Source: Candidatus Coproplasma stercoravium (GTDB taxonomy: Bacteria > Bacillota > Clostridia > Christensenellales > Borkfalkiaceae). From it: a DNA stretch of 52,578 bases. The stretch lies in contig DVFR01000048.1 in NCBI GenBank assembly GCA_018713165.1, forward strand, positions 1 through 52,578, given 5' to 3'. Below the pieces are notes generated by a model. The model was not told the origin of the DNA. It saw only the letters and a program-made list of their open reading frames with translations, and did no database searches. The position numbers were made by a program, and so were the translations under genes. Position 1 is the first letter of the stretch; each line of letters begins with the position of its first letter. This document shows, one piece after another, positions 1-8,329 of this stretch.

Positions 1-455
1 ACTATGATCTTAAACTCTGGGGAATATTTAGGTGAATTACCCTTCTTTTTGGACATAGCTGTTTTACCTCTATTTCATTATACTTGGTTTCCTACTTGCT
101 TGTCCAATCTTTGGGGTACTATTCACTTTGCGTGCCGAAGTGAGATGAGTGAGGACATATGTCATTGTCCGAACGGTGCCCGAGCAGTGCGGTTTATTTA
201 CCGCACGCACTGCGAGAAGCAAGCGAATGGTGAGCGGTTTGCGCGAGGACTTATGAGAAGCGGACTATAATACGCAAACCAAACAGCGGACATCCACTGT
301 TTGCCGGGGCGCGCCGCCAAAGGCGCAACTCCTGTTTTGGTATGTGTGGGCAAACGCATAAGGCAAGGCGTTTGCGGTGACCGAGGGCGGCGGGTTGCTC
401 TCCTTACGCCGCACGAGAGGCAAGCATGAGGGAGCCATATTTTCAGTGCGCCGCG
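1..455. other. Gene-poor edge with hairpins
   Basis: No coding region is convincing here: the open frames on both strands have odd composition, no ribosome-binding site and no recognisable motif. The DNA contains several short perfect hairpins, including GTGCGGT/ACCGCAC at 187-206 (loop TTATTT) and CAAACGC/GCGTTTG near 352-376. It could hold a structured RNA or the worn remains of a repeat. I do not recognise tmRNA, RNase P, SRP or 6S signatures in it. Confidence 0.4.
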
Positions 456-484
456 TTGACTTATCATGGAATTTGTATTATAAT
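456..484 (+). promoter_or_regulatory. Sigma-A promoter for small Cys-rich gene
   Basis: TTGACT (456-461) and TATAAT (479-484) are separated by exactly 17 bp. The box lies 30 bp before the start codon of the downstream small gene, leaving a short leader with a GGGGA ribosome-binding site. Confidence 0.75.
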
Positions 485-514
485 AAATTCAACCTGGCTT
501 GCGGGGAATGAATT

Positions 515-700
515 ATGGCTGAAAAAAATGAAAAATGCTGCATGAACTGCGATTATTCGCGTTACTCACCCGAATATTGGCACGACCATTACCTTATTCA
601 GGCTCGGCTTTACTGTGCGCGCCCCACGATGAACGAAGCCGCCGTAAAGGCCGACGGATGCTGTGAATATTTCGTTCATACCGAAGAGGAAGATAAGTAA
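515..700 (+). CDS. Small Cys-rich protein (61 aa), unknown
   Basis: I do not recognise this 61-residue protein. It has six cysteines, in CCxxC near the N-terminus, a single Cys at about residue 34, and CC near residue 49, a pattern compatible with zinc or another metal. There is no signal peptide or membrane segment; the C-terminus is acidic. Coding status is supported by a consensus sigma-A promoter 30 bp upstream, a GGGGA ribosome-binding site about 8 bp before ATG, and a shared terminator downstream. Its neighbours, rubredoxin and an HMA-domain protein, also bind metal through cysteines, which suggests but does not prove a related role. Confidence 0.7.
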   Translation: MAEKNEKCCMNCDYSRYSPEYWHDHYLIQARLYCARPTMNEAAVKADGCCEYFVHTEEEDK

Positions 701-742
701 AGTGCAATAAACAATTCGCAAAGTTTATATTTTTTTACGAAA

Positions 743-771
743 AAATGGGCGCACATGAAGTGCGCCCATTT
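743..771. terminator. Bidirectional terminator hairpin
   Basis: A perfect 12-bp stem (743-754 with 760-771) with a 5-nt loop sits between two convergent genes. A/T runs flank both sides, so it can end transcription of the Cys-rich gene (+) and of rubredoxin (-). Confidence 0.8.
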
Positions 772-794
772 ACGTTTAATGCGTTTTTACCATC

Positions 795-953
795 TTATTC
801 CTTAACGCTGAACTGGTCTTTGCCTACAAAGCAAAGAGGGCATTCGAAGTCGTCGGGCAAATCTTCCCACTTCGTTCCGGGCGCTATGCCGTATTCGGGC
901 GCGCCTTCGTCCTCGTTATATTCCCAGCCGCATACATCGCATACGTAAGTCAT
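795..953 (-). CDS. Rubredoxin
   Basis: This short gene encodes a 52-residue rubredoxin, a one-iron electron carrier typical of anaerobes, where it often passes electrons to oxygen- or peroxide-reducing enzymes. It begins [17 protein letters not shown] and has both Cys pairs: CDVCGW at residues 5-10 and CPLCFVG at 39-45, which bind the iron. The aromatic positions expected around them (Y, W, F) are present and the length fits the family. The start is fixed by GGAGG 8 bp upstream. A TTGACA-17-TATAAT promoter drives it from a region shared with the divergent HMA gene. The protein is cytoplasmic. Confidence 0.95.
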   Translation of the reverse strand: MTYVCDVCGWEYNEDEGAPEYGIAPGTKWEDLPDDFECPLCFVGKDQFSVKE

Positions 954-994
954 TGTTTTGTCCTCCTGATAATTTCTTATTGAGATATATTCTT

Positions 995-1023
995 ATTATA
1001 ATCGATATATCTTGAATTGTCAA
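995..1023 (-). promoter_or_regulatory. Rubredoxin promoter
   Basis: Reading leftward, TTGACA (1018-1023) and TATAAT (995-1000) are separated by 17 bp, a full-consensus sigma-A promoter. It fires towards the rubredoxin start at 953. Confidence 0.85.
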
Positions 1024-1041
1024 TACAATAGATAAAAATAA

Positions 1042-1061
1042 TGAATAAACATTCTTATTCA
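1042..1061. promoter_or_regulatory. Candidate operator palindrome
   Basis: TGAATAA-N6-TTATTCA is a perfect 7+7 inverted repeat between the two divergent promoters of rubredoxin and the HMA gene. Its position just upstream of the rubredoxin -35 box suits a regulator. The regulator is unknown; the A/T-rich shape is loosely like Fur/PerR-family operators but is not a match. Confidence 0.4.
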
Positions 1062-1104
1062 CACTCTCATTAGTCGTCAAATAAATTAATCGCGGTTAAT
1101 TTTA

Positions 1105-1133
1105 TTGACTTGTCTGAAAAATTCATATACAAT
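1105..1133 (+). promoter_or_regulatory. Promoter of HMA gene
   Basis: TTGACT (1105-1110) and TACAAT (1128-1133) with a 17-bp spacer. The HMA gene starts 32 bp further on. Confidence 0.75.
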
Positions 1134-1165
1134 ATTGTTATAAAAAAGACAGTCAGGTGGTGTTT

Positions 1166-1423
1166 ATGATAAAGATTATCGTTGAAGTTGAAGGCATGCA
1201 TTGCGGAATGTGCGAAACGCACGTAAACGACGTGGTGCGCAGGGTGGGAGGAGTTAAAAAAGTTACCTCGTCCCATTCAAAGGGTGTAACCGAAGTTATC
1301 GCAGAGGACAACGCGGATACAGAGGCAATCAAAGCCGCTGTCGCGGCGCAGGGGTACGGCGTCGGCGAAATGTCGGTTGAGCCGTATGAAAAGCGCGGAA
1401 TCTTTTCAAGACATAAAAAATAA
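1166..1423 (+). CDS. Heavy-metal-associated (HMA) domain protein
   Basis: An 85-residue protein consisting of one HMA fold. GMHCGMC at residues 10-16 carries the CxxC pair that binds a soft metal such as Cu(I). The rest keeps the beta-alpha-beta spacing of the family, with a hydrophobic IKAAVAAQGY helix near the C-terminus and a short basic tail. Such proteins act as cytoplasmic copper chaperones or stand alone beside copper-responsive genes; no CopA or CsoR is visible here. I chose ATG 1166 over an upstream GTG because AGGTGG lies 5 bp before it. A hairpin terminator follows. Confidence 0.85.
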   Translation: MIKIIVEVEGMHCGMCETHVNDVVRRVGGVKKVTSSHSKGVTEVIAEDNADTEAIKAAVAAQGYGVGEMSVEPYEKRGIFSRHKK

Positions 1424-1433
1424 CGGTACGGTT

Positions 1434-1466
1434 GCCGCGGGCGTAATTGATGCGCCCGCGGCATTT
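1434..1466 (+). terminator. Terminator after HMA gene
   Basis: A perfect 10-bp GC-rich stem (1434-1443 with 1453-1462) and 9-nt loop start 10 bp after the HMA stop. The T-tract behind it is weak (ATTTCT). Confidence 0.6.
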
Positions 1467-1579
1467 CTCTGTGCGGCTTGTTATCGGCTCTTCGGCGCGC
1501 AATCATGCCGTAAGCTGTTTCAACGACGGGCATACAAGTAAATTTTTAACAATTTGTTGCAAAAAAATCAAATTGAGTC

Positions 1580-1608
1580 TTGAAAAATGAATATTTATAT
1601 GGTAGAAT
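1580..1608 (+). promoter_or_regulatory. Promoter of glgCDA operon
   Basis: TTGAAA (1580-1585) and TAGAAT (1603-1608) with a 17-bp spacer are the best sigma-A match before glgC. They predict a leader of roughly 130 nt. Confidence 0.6.
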
Positions 1609-1656
1609 AAATAAGGTGTAATAATCTGTTCGGTCAATCTGAACCCGCCTCAGGGG

Positions 1657-1702
1657 CAGAGCTGCGGAAAGTTTGCTTAAAAAGCAAAAAAACGCCGCTC
1701 TG
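1657..1702 (+). promoter_or_regulatory. Structured leader of glgC mRNA
   Basis: Within the glgC leader, CAGA (1657-1660) and GCGG (1664-1667) can pair with CCGC and TCTG at 1695-1702. Inside them TTTGCTT/AAGCAAA (1672-1678 with 1682-1688) forms a second helix. It is followed by an A/T-rich run before the GGGGGA ribosome-binding site. It may be an attenuator or a mRNA-stabilising fold; I do not recognise a riboswitch class. The rest of 1470-1743 shows only the promoter. Confidence 0.4.
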
Positions 1703-1743
1703 TTTAAAATATAAACAAAAAATTTTTTTGGGGGACTTAAATT

Positions 1744-2946
1744 ATGCTAAGAAAAAAAGAGTGCGTAGCTATGCTGCTTGCAGGCGGACAAGGCAGCCGT
1801 CTTTATGCTCTTACCAGCAACATAGCTAAACCTGCCGTATCTTTCGGCGCGAAGTACAGAATTATAGACTTTCCTCTGTCTAACTGTATAAATTCGGGCA
1901 TAGATACCGTCGGCGTTCTCACACAGTATCAACCTCTCGTTCTGAACGAATATGTCGGCAACGGCCAGCCTTGGGACCTCGACAGAACTTTCGGCGGGGT
2001 GCACATTCTTTCGCCCTACGAGGCAAAGAAATCTACTTCGTGGTATAAGGGCACGGCGAACGCCATATACCAGAATATCCGTTTTATGAAGATGTACGAC
2101 CCCGACTACGTGCTTATTCTGTCGGGCGACCATATATATAAAATGGATTACGACAAGATGCTCAAGGCGCACAAAGAGGCGGGTGCGGCCTGCACAATCG
2201 CCTGCATGGAAGTGCCTTTGAAGGAAGCTTCGCGCTTCGGCATTCTGAACACCAATCCCGACGGCACGATTTACGAATTTGAGGAAAAGCCTGCAAAGCC
2301 CAAGAGCAACCTTGCCTCCATGGGCATATACATATTCAGCGCGGACAAGCTCTATAAATATCTCGAGCTCGACGAGGAAGACCCCAAGTCGGAAAACGAC
2401 TTCGGCAAGAACGTGCTTCCCACAATGCTCAACGCGGGCGAGAAGATGTTCTCTTACCGTTTCGAAGGATACTGGAAGGACGTAGGCACCATAAGCTCGC
2501 TCTTAGAGGCCAATATGGACCTTCTGGGCGTAACCCCCAAATTTGACCTTGACGACCAGGACCACGTAATTCATTCGAGAAGCCCGCTTTCGCCTCCCGC
2601 GTATGTCGAAGGCGACGTTCTGAACAGCCTTGTGGCTAACGGCTGCGAGATAGAGGGCAAGATTGTAAACTCCGTAATAGGCACGAACTGCGTCGTTGAA
2701 GAGGGCGCCACCGTTTGCGACAGCGTGCTGATGGGCAACATCACCGTTAAGAAGGGCGCTAAAATTAACTATTCCATAATCGACGAAGAAGTTACCATCT
2801 GCGAAAACGCAACGATAGGCGCCGAAAAGGAAGAAGCCTCCAAGGTTGAAAGCAAGACCTCGGGCATAACGGTGCTCGGCAGGGGCATTACCGTAAAGAA
2901 AGGCGGCAAAGTTGCCGCGGGCGAAATTGTCGATAAGGACGTATAA
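1744..2946 (+). CDS. glgC: Glucose-1-phosphate adenylyltransferase, catalytic subunit
   Basis: GlgC makes ADP-glucose from glucose-1-phosphate and ATP, the committed step of bacterial glycogen synthesis. The 400-residue protein has the nucleotidyltransferase signature LAGGQGSRL near residue 12, the [15 protein letters not shown] segment, the metal-binding Asp in [15 protein letters not shown], and YWKDVGT. A left-handed beta-helix of hexapeptide repeats follows from about residue 290. GGGGGA precedes ATG 1744. It heads a glgC-glgD-glgA run and lies 15 bp before glgD, which fits the GlgCD heteromer known in Bacillota, where GlgC carries catalysis. Confidence 0.95.
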   Translation: MLRKKECVAMLLAGGQGSRLYALTSNIAKPAVSFGAKYRIIDFPLSNCINSGIDTVGVLTQYQPLVLNEYVGNGQPWDLDRTFGGVHILSPYEAKKSTSWYKGTANAIYQNIRFMKMYDPDYVLILSGDHIYKMDYDKMLKAHKEAGAACTIACMEVPLKEASRFGILNTNPDGTIYEFEEKPAKPKSNLASMGIYIFSADKLYKYLELDEEDPKSENDFGKNVLPTMLNAGEKMFSYRFEGYWKDVGTISSLLEANMDLLGVTPKFDLDDQDHVIHSRSPLSPPAYVEGDVLNSLVANGCEIEGKIVNSVIGTNCVVEEGATVCDSVLMGNITVKKGAKINYSIIDEEVTICENATIGAEKEEASKVESKTSGITVLGRGITVKKGGKVAAGEIVDKDV

Positions 2947-2961
2947 GGGAGGAAATGAATC

Positions 2962-4068
2962 ATGGCTTCTACGGTTGGCGTTATTTTTTCAAGCATAAAC
3001 GATGAAAACGTGCCCGAACTCACCAGAGTAAGGTCGATGGGTTCGGTGCCCTACGGCGGCAGATACCGCCTTATAGACTTCGCGCTCTCAAATATGGTTA
3101 ACTCAGGCATAACCACTGTGGGCGTTATAACCAAACAGAATTACCAGTCCCTCATGGACCATCTCGGAACGGGCAAAGACTGGGACCTTGCAAGAAAAGA
3201 GGGCGGACTCATTCTTCTGCCGCCTTACAGCGACGAATCTGAAACGCTCTATAAGGGCAGGCTCGAAGCGTTGAAAGGCGCTACGTCCTTCCTCAAAAAG
3301 TGCAAACAGGACTATGTCGTCCTTTCCGACAGCGATTCCGTTTATAAACTCGATTACAGCGACGTTATAAAGGCGCACGAGGAGAAGAATGCCGACCTCA
3401 CGCTCGTATATCACGAGCACGAAGTTTCGAAGTCGCATTACTACGTAACCTTCGAAACGGAAAAGGACGGCAGAATAAACGAGCTCTGCATCAATCCTCT
3501 CACCGGCGGCGTTAAAAAGAATTACATAAACGTAATGGTTGCCCGCACTTCGTTCCTCCTCAATCTCATTCAGGATGCAATCCAGCGCGGCTATACGAGT
3601 TTCGGAAGAGATATCCTCGTTCCCGGCGTAAAGAATATGAGATTGTACGGCTATAAGCTCGAGGGCTACTATGCCAATATCGATTCCCTCGAAGCTTACT
3701 TCAATGCCAATCTCGACCTCCTCAAAAAGGACGTAAGGCAGGAAATTTTCGGCGACAGAGACGTTTATACTAAGGTAAACGACAGCGCTCCCGCAAAATT
3801 CACCGATAACGCCGTAGTTAAAAACTCGCTCATCTCCGACGGCTGCCTCATAGAGGGTACCGTTGAAAACTGCATACTTTTCCGCGGAGTAAAGATAGGC
3901 AAGGGCGCGGTAGTTAAAAACTGTATTCTTATGACAGATAACTATGTCGGCCACGACTGCAATCTCGCGTATGTTGTCAGCGATAAAAATACCATAATCA
4001 GAGACAACAGAGTGCTTGCCGGCTGTGAAATCAAGCCCTACTTCATAGGCAAGGGTTCGCTCATTTAA
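2962..4068 (+). CDS. glgD: GlgD, regulatory subunit of ADP-glucose pyrophosphorylase
   Basis: A 368-residue paralogue of GlgC with the same two-domain plan but a decayed active site. The Gly-rich PPi loop is absent: where GlgC has AGGQGSRL this protein has SSINDENVPEL, and the catalytic SGDHIY segment has become SDSDSVY. In Bacillota GlgD associates with GlgC and raises its activity rather than catalysing alone. The fold is still evident from PYGGRYRLIDFALSNMVNSG at residues 30-50 and a C-terminal hexapeptide-repeat helix. GGGAGG precedes the ATG. It is almost certainly co-transcribed with glgC and glgA. Confidence 0.93.
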   Translation: MASTVGVIFSSINDENVPELTRVRSMGSVPYGGRYRLIDFALSNMVNSGITTVGVITKQNYQSLMDHLGTGKDWDLARKEGGLILLPPYSDESETLYKGRLEALKGATSFLKKCKQDYVVLSDSDSVYKLDYSDVIKAHEEKNADLTLVYHEHEVSKSHYYVTFETEKDGRINELCINPLTGGVKKNYINVMVARTSFLLNLIQDAIQRGYTSFGRDILVPGVKNMRLYGYKLEGYYANIDSLEAYFNANLDLLKKDVRQEIFGDRDVYTKVNDSAPAKFTDNAVVKNSLISDGCLIEGTVENCILFRGVKIGKGAVVKNCILMTDNYVGHDCNLAYVVSDKNTIIRDNRVLAGCEIKPYFIGKGSLI

Positions 4069-4104
4069 ACTGATTTTTTTACGGCAGATAAAGTGGAGAA
4101 AGAT

Positions 4105-5679
4105 ATGGCAACTGAAAATATTAACGAAAAAAAGACCGCTACGGCGAGAAGGGGAGGCGTGCGCATTGCATCGGCAACCCACACCCGCCGCAGGGCGGTT
4201 GCCGCAAAGACGGTAAAGGAGGCTGAAGTGCCCGCACAGGCAGAACCCGTCGCAATGAGCGACAAGAAAAAAATATTATTCGTGGCGTCGGAGTGCACGC
4301 CATTCATTCAGACAGGCGGCCTTGCCGAAGTTATCGGCTCGCTTTCGAAGGCGCTCGCCGCAACAGGAAAATTTGACGTACGCGTTGTCGTTCCCATGTA
4401 TTCCGACATAAAATGGGAATATAAACAGCAGTTCAATTACATCGGCAACATTTACGTTCCCCTCGCGTGGAGGAACCAGTACTGCGGAATTTTCACATAT
4501 GAAAAGGACGGGGTTACTTTCTATTTCCTCGACAACGAGTTCTATTTCAAACGTCCCGGCTGCTACGGCTACTTCGACGACGGAGAAAGATTTGCGTTCT
4601 TCTCGCGCAGCGTGCTCGAGATAATGCCTTTCATAAATTTCTATCCCGACGTCATGCACTGCCACGACTGGCAGGCAGCGCTTGCTGCAATCTATCTTAA
4701 AACCAACTATTGCTTCAAGAAAGAATACCAGTTCATAAGGGCGCTGTTTACCATACACAACATAGAGTACCAGGGAATCTATTCCATGGATATTTTAAGC
4801 GACCTCTTCGATATTTACGGAACTTATGCGGGGCTTGTGGAATACAATAACTGCATAAACCTCATGAAAGGTGCCATCGAGTGCTGCGAAAGATTCTCTA
4901 CCGTAAGCCCCACCTATGCCGAAGAGATTAAAAATCCTTATTTTGCCCACGGACTTGACCCGATAATCCGCAAAAACGAGTTCAAGCTCTGCGGCATACT
5001 CAACGGCATCGACGATATGGGTTACAACCCTCAGTACGACAAGCACATTTACGCGCCCTATTCGGCTGACGATTTCGCTGGCAAGAAGGTGTGCAAGTCG
5101 GAACTTCAGCGTCTCCTCGGGCTGTACGACAGCGCCGATACGCCCATTGTAGCCATGATTTCCCGCCTTGCCTCGCACAAGGGCCTCGACCTCGTGACGA
5201 CGGTTATAGACGAAATTCTTCAGGACGACGTCCAGTTTGTCATTCTCGGCACGGGCGAATCGCACTTCGAAGGTTGGTTTGCCGACCTTGCAAGGCGCTA
5301 TCCCGGAAAGGTCAGCGCAAACATTATGTTCAACGGCGACCTCTCCCGCAAGATATATTCCGGCTCGGATATCTTCCTCATGCCTTCCAAGTCGGAGCCC
5401 TGCGGCCTCTCGCAGATGATTGCATGCCGTTACGGCACGATACCCGTCGTAAGGGAGACGGGCGGACTTAAAGACAGTATCAAACCGCTCGAAAACGGCT
5501 ATACTTTCACCAACTACAACGCACACGACATGATGTACGTCGTGCGCGAGGCGATAGCCGATTATAAAAATAAGGAAGAGTGGTCAAAACTTATGTATAG
5601 GGCTGCAACAACCGATTTCAGCTGGAATCATTCGGCGAAACAGTACGAAGCGCTGTATATGGATATGCTCAAATATTAA
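4105..5679 (+). CDS. glgA: Glycogen synthase with N-terminal extension
   Basis: GT5-family glycogen synthase, which adds glucose from ADP-glucose to the growing alpha-1,4 glucan. The GT-B fold is clear, with HDWQAALAA, TIHNIEYQG, FNGDLSRKIYSGSDIF and the C-terminal EPCGL...GGLKDS nucleotide-sugar site. Two things are odd. The enzyme core begins at about residue 51 (MSDKKKILFVASE), preceded by 50 residues rich in Ala, Arg and Lys. The KTGGL motif, whose Lys contacts ADP-glucose in the E. coli enzyme, reads QTGGL (Q69). I chose ATG 4105 because GGAG lies 6 bp before it; the internal Met 51 has no such site. It ends the glgCDA run. Confidence 0.93.
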   Translation: MATENINEKKTATARRGGVRIASATHTRRRAVAAKTVKEAEVPAQAEPVAMSDKKKILFVASECTPFIQTGGLAEVIGSLSKALAATGKFDVRVVVPMYSDIKWEYKQQFNYIGNIYVPLAWRNQYCGIFTYEKDGVTFYFLDNEFYFKRPGCYGYFDDGERFAFFSRSVLEIMPFINFYPDVMHCHDWQAALAAIYLKTNYCFKKEYQFIRALFTIHNIEYQGIYSMDILSDLFDIYGTYAGLVEYNNCINLMKGAIECCERFSTVSPTYAEEIKNPYFAHGLDPIIRKNEFKLCGILNGIDDMGYNPQYDKHIYAPYSADDFAGKKVCKSELQRLLGLYDSADTPIVAMISRLASHKGLDLVTTVIDEILQDDVQFVILGTGESHFEGWFADLARRYPGKVSANIMFNGDLSRKIYSGSDIFLMPSKSEPCGLSQMIACRYGTIPVVRETGGLKDSIKPLENGYTFTNYNAHDMMYVVREAIADYKNKEEWSKLMYRAATTDFSWNHSAKQYEALYMDMLKY

Positions 5680-5711
5680 CATACAAATATCCGTTTAAGC
5701 GCGCAAAGAGT

Positions 5712-5740
5712 TTGCATTTATAATAAAAAGTAGTTATAAT
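5712..5740 (+). promoter_or_regulatory. Promoter of glgP
   Basis: TTGCAT (5712-5717) and TATAAT (5735-5740) with a 17-bp spacer. Predicted initiation is near 5747, exactly where a 14-bp hairpin begins, about 93 nt before the glgP start. Confidence 0.75.
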
Positions 5741-5746
5741 AAAACC

Positions 5747-5780
5747 GCAAAGACCTTTCTATAAGCAGAAAGGTCTTTGC
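5747..5780 (+). promoter_or_regulatory. 14-bp hairpin at predicted 5' end of glgP mRNA
   Basis: A perfect 14-bp stem (5747-5760 with 5767-5780), loop ATAAGC. No T-run follows on the plus strand, so it is a poor terminator for glgA. Because it starts where glgP transcription is predicted to start, it may be a 5' mRNA-stabilising hairpin. It could instead mark the processed 3' end of glgCDA. Confidence 0.55.
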
Positions 5781-5839
5781 ACGGTAAATATCGCGGATAA
5801 TTTTATTATTTACAGGAAGAAGGAGAATAAGGTTAAAGA

Positions 5840-8281
5840 ATGAGCAACACAGCAGTAACCGAAAAGGAAGTAAAGGAAGCCATTAAGGGCAAACTTTCGC
5901 GCTATTTCGGCGTGAGCCCTACCGAAGCTACGGAAGAACAGATGTACAAAGCCGTAGTTATGAGCGTAAGGGATATTTTGCTCGAAAAGAGGCAGCAGTT
6001 CTATAAAAAAGTAAAGGCAAAGCGTGCAAAACGCGTTTATTACCTCTGCATGGAATTCCTTCTCGGAAGGTCGCTTAAAAACAGCATTTACAATCTGAGC
6101 GCAACCGACGTTTACAAAAAGGTGGTTTCATCGTACGGTTTCGACCTTGAAAATCTCTATGAACTCGAGCCCGACGCAGGCCTCGGCAACGGGGGTCTGG
6201 GCAGGCTTGCCGCTTGCTTTATGGACGCGCTCGCAACGGGCAATTACCCCGCGATGGGACATTCGCTCCGCTACGAATACGGTCTGTTCAAGCAGAAGAT
6301 TGTCGACGGCTGGCAGATTGAGCTCCCCGACGTGTGGCTTCCGGGCGGCGAAGTATGGCTTACGAACAGGAGCGACAAATCGTTCATTGTAAGATTCGAC
6401 GGCCAGATTCAGGAAAAGTGGACCAAGTACGGCATGCAGACCGAGTATGTCAACTGCACCGAAATCGAGGCGACGGCCTACGACATGATGGTTTCGGGCA
6501 AAGACAGCGAGGCCGTGTCGGTGCTCAGGCTCTGGAAAGCCAAGCCCGTTCAGGACTTCAACATGAAGCTCTTCTCGCAGGGTGAATATTATCAGGCGAT
6601 GAGCGAAGATAACGATGCCGACCTCATAACAAAAGTTCTTTACCCTGCCGACAATCACGAGGGCGGAAAATCTCTGCGCCTTAAACAGCAGTATTTCCTC
6701 TGCTCGGCTGCAATTCAGAATATTGTAGCCGACCACAAGCGCAGGTACGGCGACCTTAAAGACCTGCCCAAACTTGCGGCGATTCACCTCAACGACACGC
6801 ACCCCGCAATGGCAATTCCCGAACTTATGAGGGTGCTGATTGACGATAACTATTTCAGTTGGGAGGACGCGTGGGCTATAACCACGGCGACATGCGCATA
6901 TACCAACCATACAGTGCTTGCCGAGGCGCTTGAGACCTGGTCGGAAGACCTTGTCCGCAGGAAAGTTCCCCGCATACATTCAATAATACAGGAAATTAAC
7001 AGGCGCATGTGCGAAGACCTCTGGAAGAAATATCCCGGGGAATGGAACAAAATTTCGCGCATGGCGATAATTGAATATGATAAGGTAAAGATGGCTAATC
7101 TGTCGGTTTACGGCGGACACAGCGTAAACGGCGTTTCGGCGCTGCACAGCGAGATAATCAAGGAGTCGATATTCAAAGATTTCTACGACTATCAGCCCGA
7201 AAAATTCACCAACGTGACCAACGGAATTGCCCACAGGCGCTGGCTCTGCCAGTCGAACCCCGAACTTTGCGACCTGCTCAACCAGTGCATAGGCGACGGG
7301 TACGTTCACAACGCGGCAGTTCTTTCCGAGTTCAAAAAATTCCAGAACGATGCATCCGTTTTAAAGCGCCTCGGCGAAATCAAGTCCATCAAAAAACACC
7401 AGTTTGCCGAATATGCTTACAAAAAGCAGGGCATTATAATCGACCCCGAATCGCTCTTCGACGTTCAGGCTAAGCGACTTCACGAATACAAACGCCAGCT
7501 TCTCAACGTGCTCAACATCATCGATACTTATATCGACCTCAAAGAGAATCCCGAGCTCAACGTTCAGCCCAAGACATATATCTTCGGCGCGAAGGCCGCG
7601 CAGGGCTATCAGATGGCGAAGAATATTATAAAGCTCATCAATTTCCTCGCCGAAGATATCAGAAAGAACAAAAAAGTAAACGAAAAACTCAACGTCGTTT
7701 ATATGGAAGACTACAACGTCACCATGTCTGAAAAGCTCATGCCTGCCTCGGAAATATCCGAACAGATTTCGCTTGCGGGCAAAGAGGCAAGCGGCACCGG
7801 CAACATGAAGTTTATGATAAACGGTGCGCTCACCGTCGGAACGCTCGACGGCGCAAACGTAGAAATGGCTGAAGCTGTCGGCAACGACAATATCTTTATC
7901 TTCGGTCTTAAATCGAACGAGGTTGACGACATCTGGAAGTCCGGTTACAGTTCTAACAAATATTACAACGAATCTCCCAAGCTCCGCAAGATAATCGAGG
8001 CTCTCATCGTCGGATTCAACGAGCGGTCGTTCTCCGACATTGCCGCTTATCTTACGACTGGCACAGTCGGAGCGCCGATTGCCGACCCGTATATGTGCAT
8101 GGCTGATTTCGAATCGTACAGACAGACACAGCATGATATTTCCAAACTGTATTCGACCGATAAGAAGAAGTGGAATAAGATGTCGCTGATTAACATTGCT
8201 TCGTCGGGAATCTTCTCCGCAGACAGAAGCATCAAAGATTATGCCGACAATATCTGGAATCTCAAATCGTTAAAAGGTTAA
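5840..8281 (+). CDS. glgP: Glycogen phosphorylase
   Basis: An 813-residue GT35 phosphorylase that releases glucose-1-phosphate from glycogen using phosphate and pyridoxal phosphate. The PLP-site motif EASGTGNMKF is intact, with the Schiff-base Lys at residue 657. Other family blocks are GNGGLGRLAACFMDALAT near residue 115, HLNDTHPA, TNGIAHRRWL, and VQAKRLHEYKRQLLN. Length is normal for the bacterial family. The gene has its own promoter, so breakdown can be controlled apart from glgCDA. AAGGAG and a nearer AAGG precede the ATG. A strong terminator closes the unit. No branching enzyme gene is seen in the window. Confidence 0.96.
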   Translation: MSNTAVTEKEVKEAIKGKLSRYFGVSPTEATEEQMYKAVVMSVRDILLEKRQQFYKKVKAKRAKRVYYLCMEFLLGRSLKNSIYNLSATDVYKKVVSSYGFDLENLYELEPDAGLGNGGLGRLAACFMDALATGNYPAMGHSLRYEYGLFKQKIVDGWQIELPDVWLPGGEVWLTNRSDKSFIVRFDGQIQEKWTKYGMQTEYVNCTEIEATAYDMMVSGKDSEAVSVLRLWKAKPVQDFNMKLFSQGEYYQAMSEDNDADLITKVLYPADNHEGGKSLRLKQQYFLCSAAIQNIVADHKRRYGDLKDLPKLAAIHLNDTHPAMAIPELMRVLIDDNYFSWEDAWAITTATCAYTNHTVLAEALETWSEDLVRRKVPRIHSIIQEINRRMCEDLWKKYPGEWNKISRMAIIEYDKVKMANLSVYGGHSVNGVSALHSEIIKESIFKDFYDYQPEKFTNVTNGIAHRRWLCQSNPELCDLLNQCIGDGYVHNAAVLSEFKKFQNDASVLKRLGEIKSIKKHQFAEYAYKKQGIIIDPESLFDVQAKRLHEYKRQLLNVLNIIDTYIDLKENPELNVQPKTYIFGAKAAQGYQMAKNIIKLINFLAEDIRKNKKVNEKLNVVYMEDYNVTMSEKLMPASEISEQISLAGKEASGTGNMKFMINGALTVGTLDGANVEMAEAVGNDNIFIFGLKSNEVDDIWKSGYSSNKYYNESPKLRKIIEALIVGFNERSFSDIAAYLTTGTVGAPIADPYMCMADFESYRQTQHDISKLYSTDKKKWNKMSLINIASSGIFSADRSIKDYADNIWNLKSLKG

Positions 8282-8289
8282 ATAAAGAA

Positions 8290-8325
8290 GGCGGCGCCTG
8301 AAATCAAGGCGCCGCCAAATTTTTC
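8290..8325 (+). terminator. Terminator of glgP
   Basis: A perfect 10-bp stem GGCGGCGCCT/AGGCGCCGCC (8290-8299 with 8307-8316), 7-nt loop, followed by AAATTTTT, 8 bp after the glgP stop. Confidence 0.9.
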
Positions 8326-8329
8326 AGTG

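Noticed and set aside
4-467. Two overlapping frames of 88-89 codons on opposite strands
   Set aside because: No ribosome-binding site, no family motif, odd composition, and they overlap hairpin DNA.
745-948. A 67-codon plus-strand frame
   Set aside because: It is antisense to rubredoxin, whose two Cys pairs and promoter are unmistakable.
1620-1740. Known riboswitch before glgC
   Set aside because: No conserved core of a riboswitch class that I can recognise; only hairpins are visible.
3103-4182. A 359-codon antisense frame within glgD
   Set aside because: It mirrors a clearly real gene and has no ribosome-binding site; long antisense frames recur across this GC-skewed codon usage.
5747-5780. 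Simple rho-independent terminator of glgA
   Set aside because: No T-run follows on the plus strand, and the stem starts at the predicted glgP transcription start.
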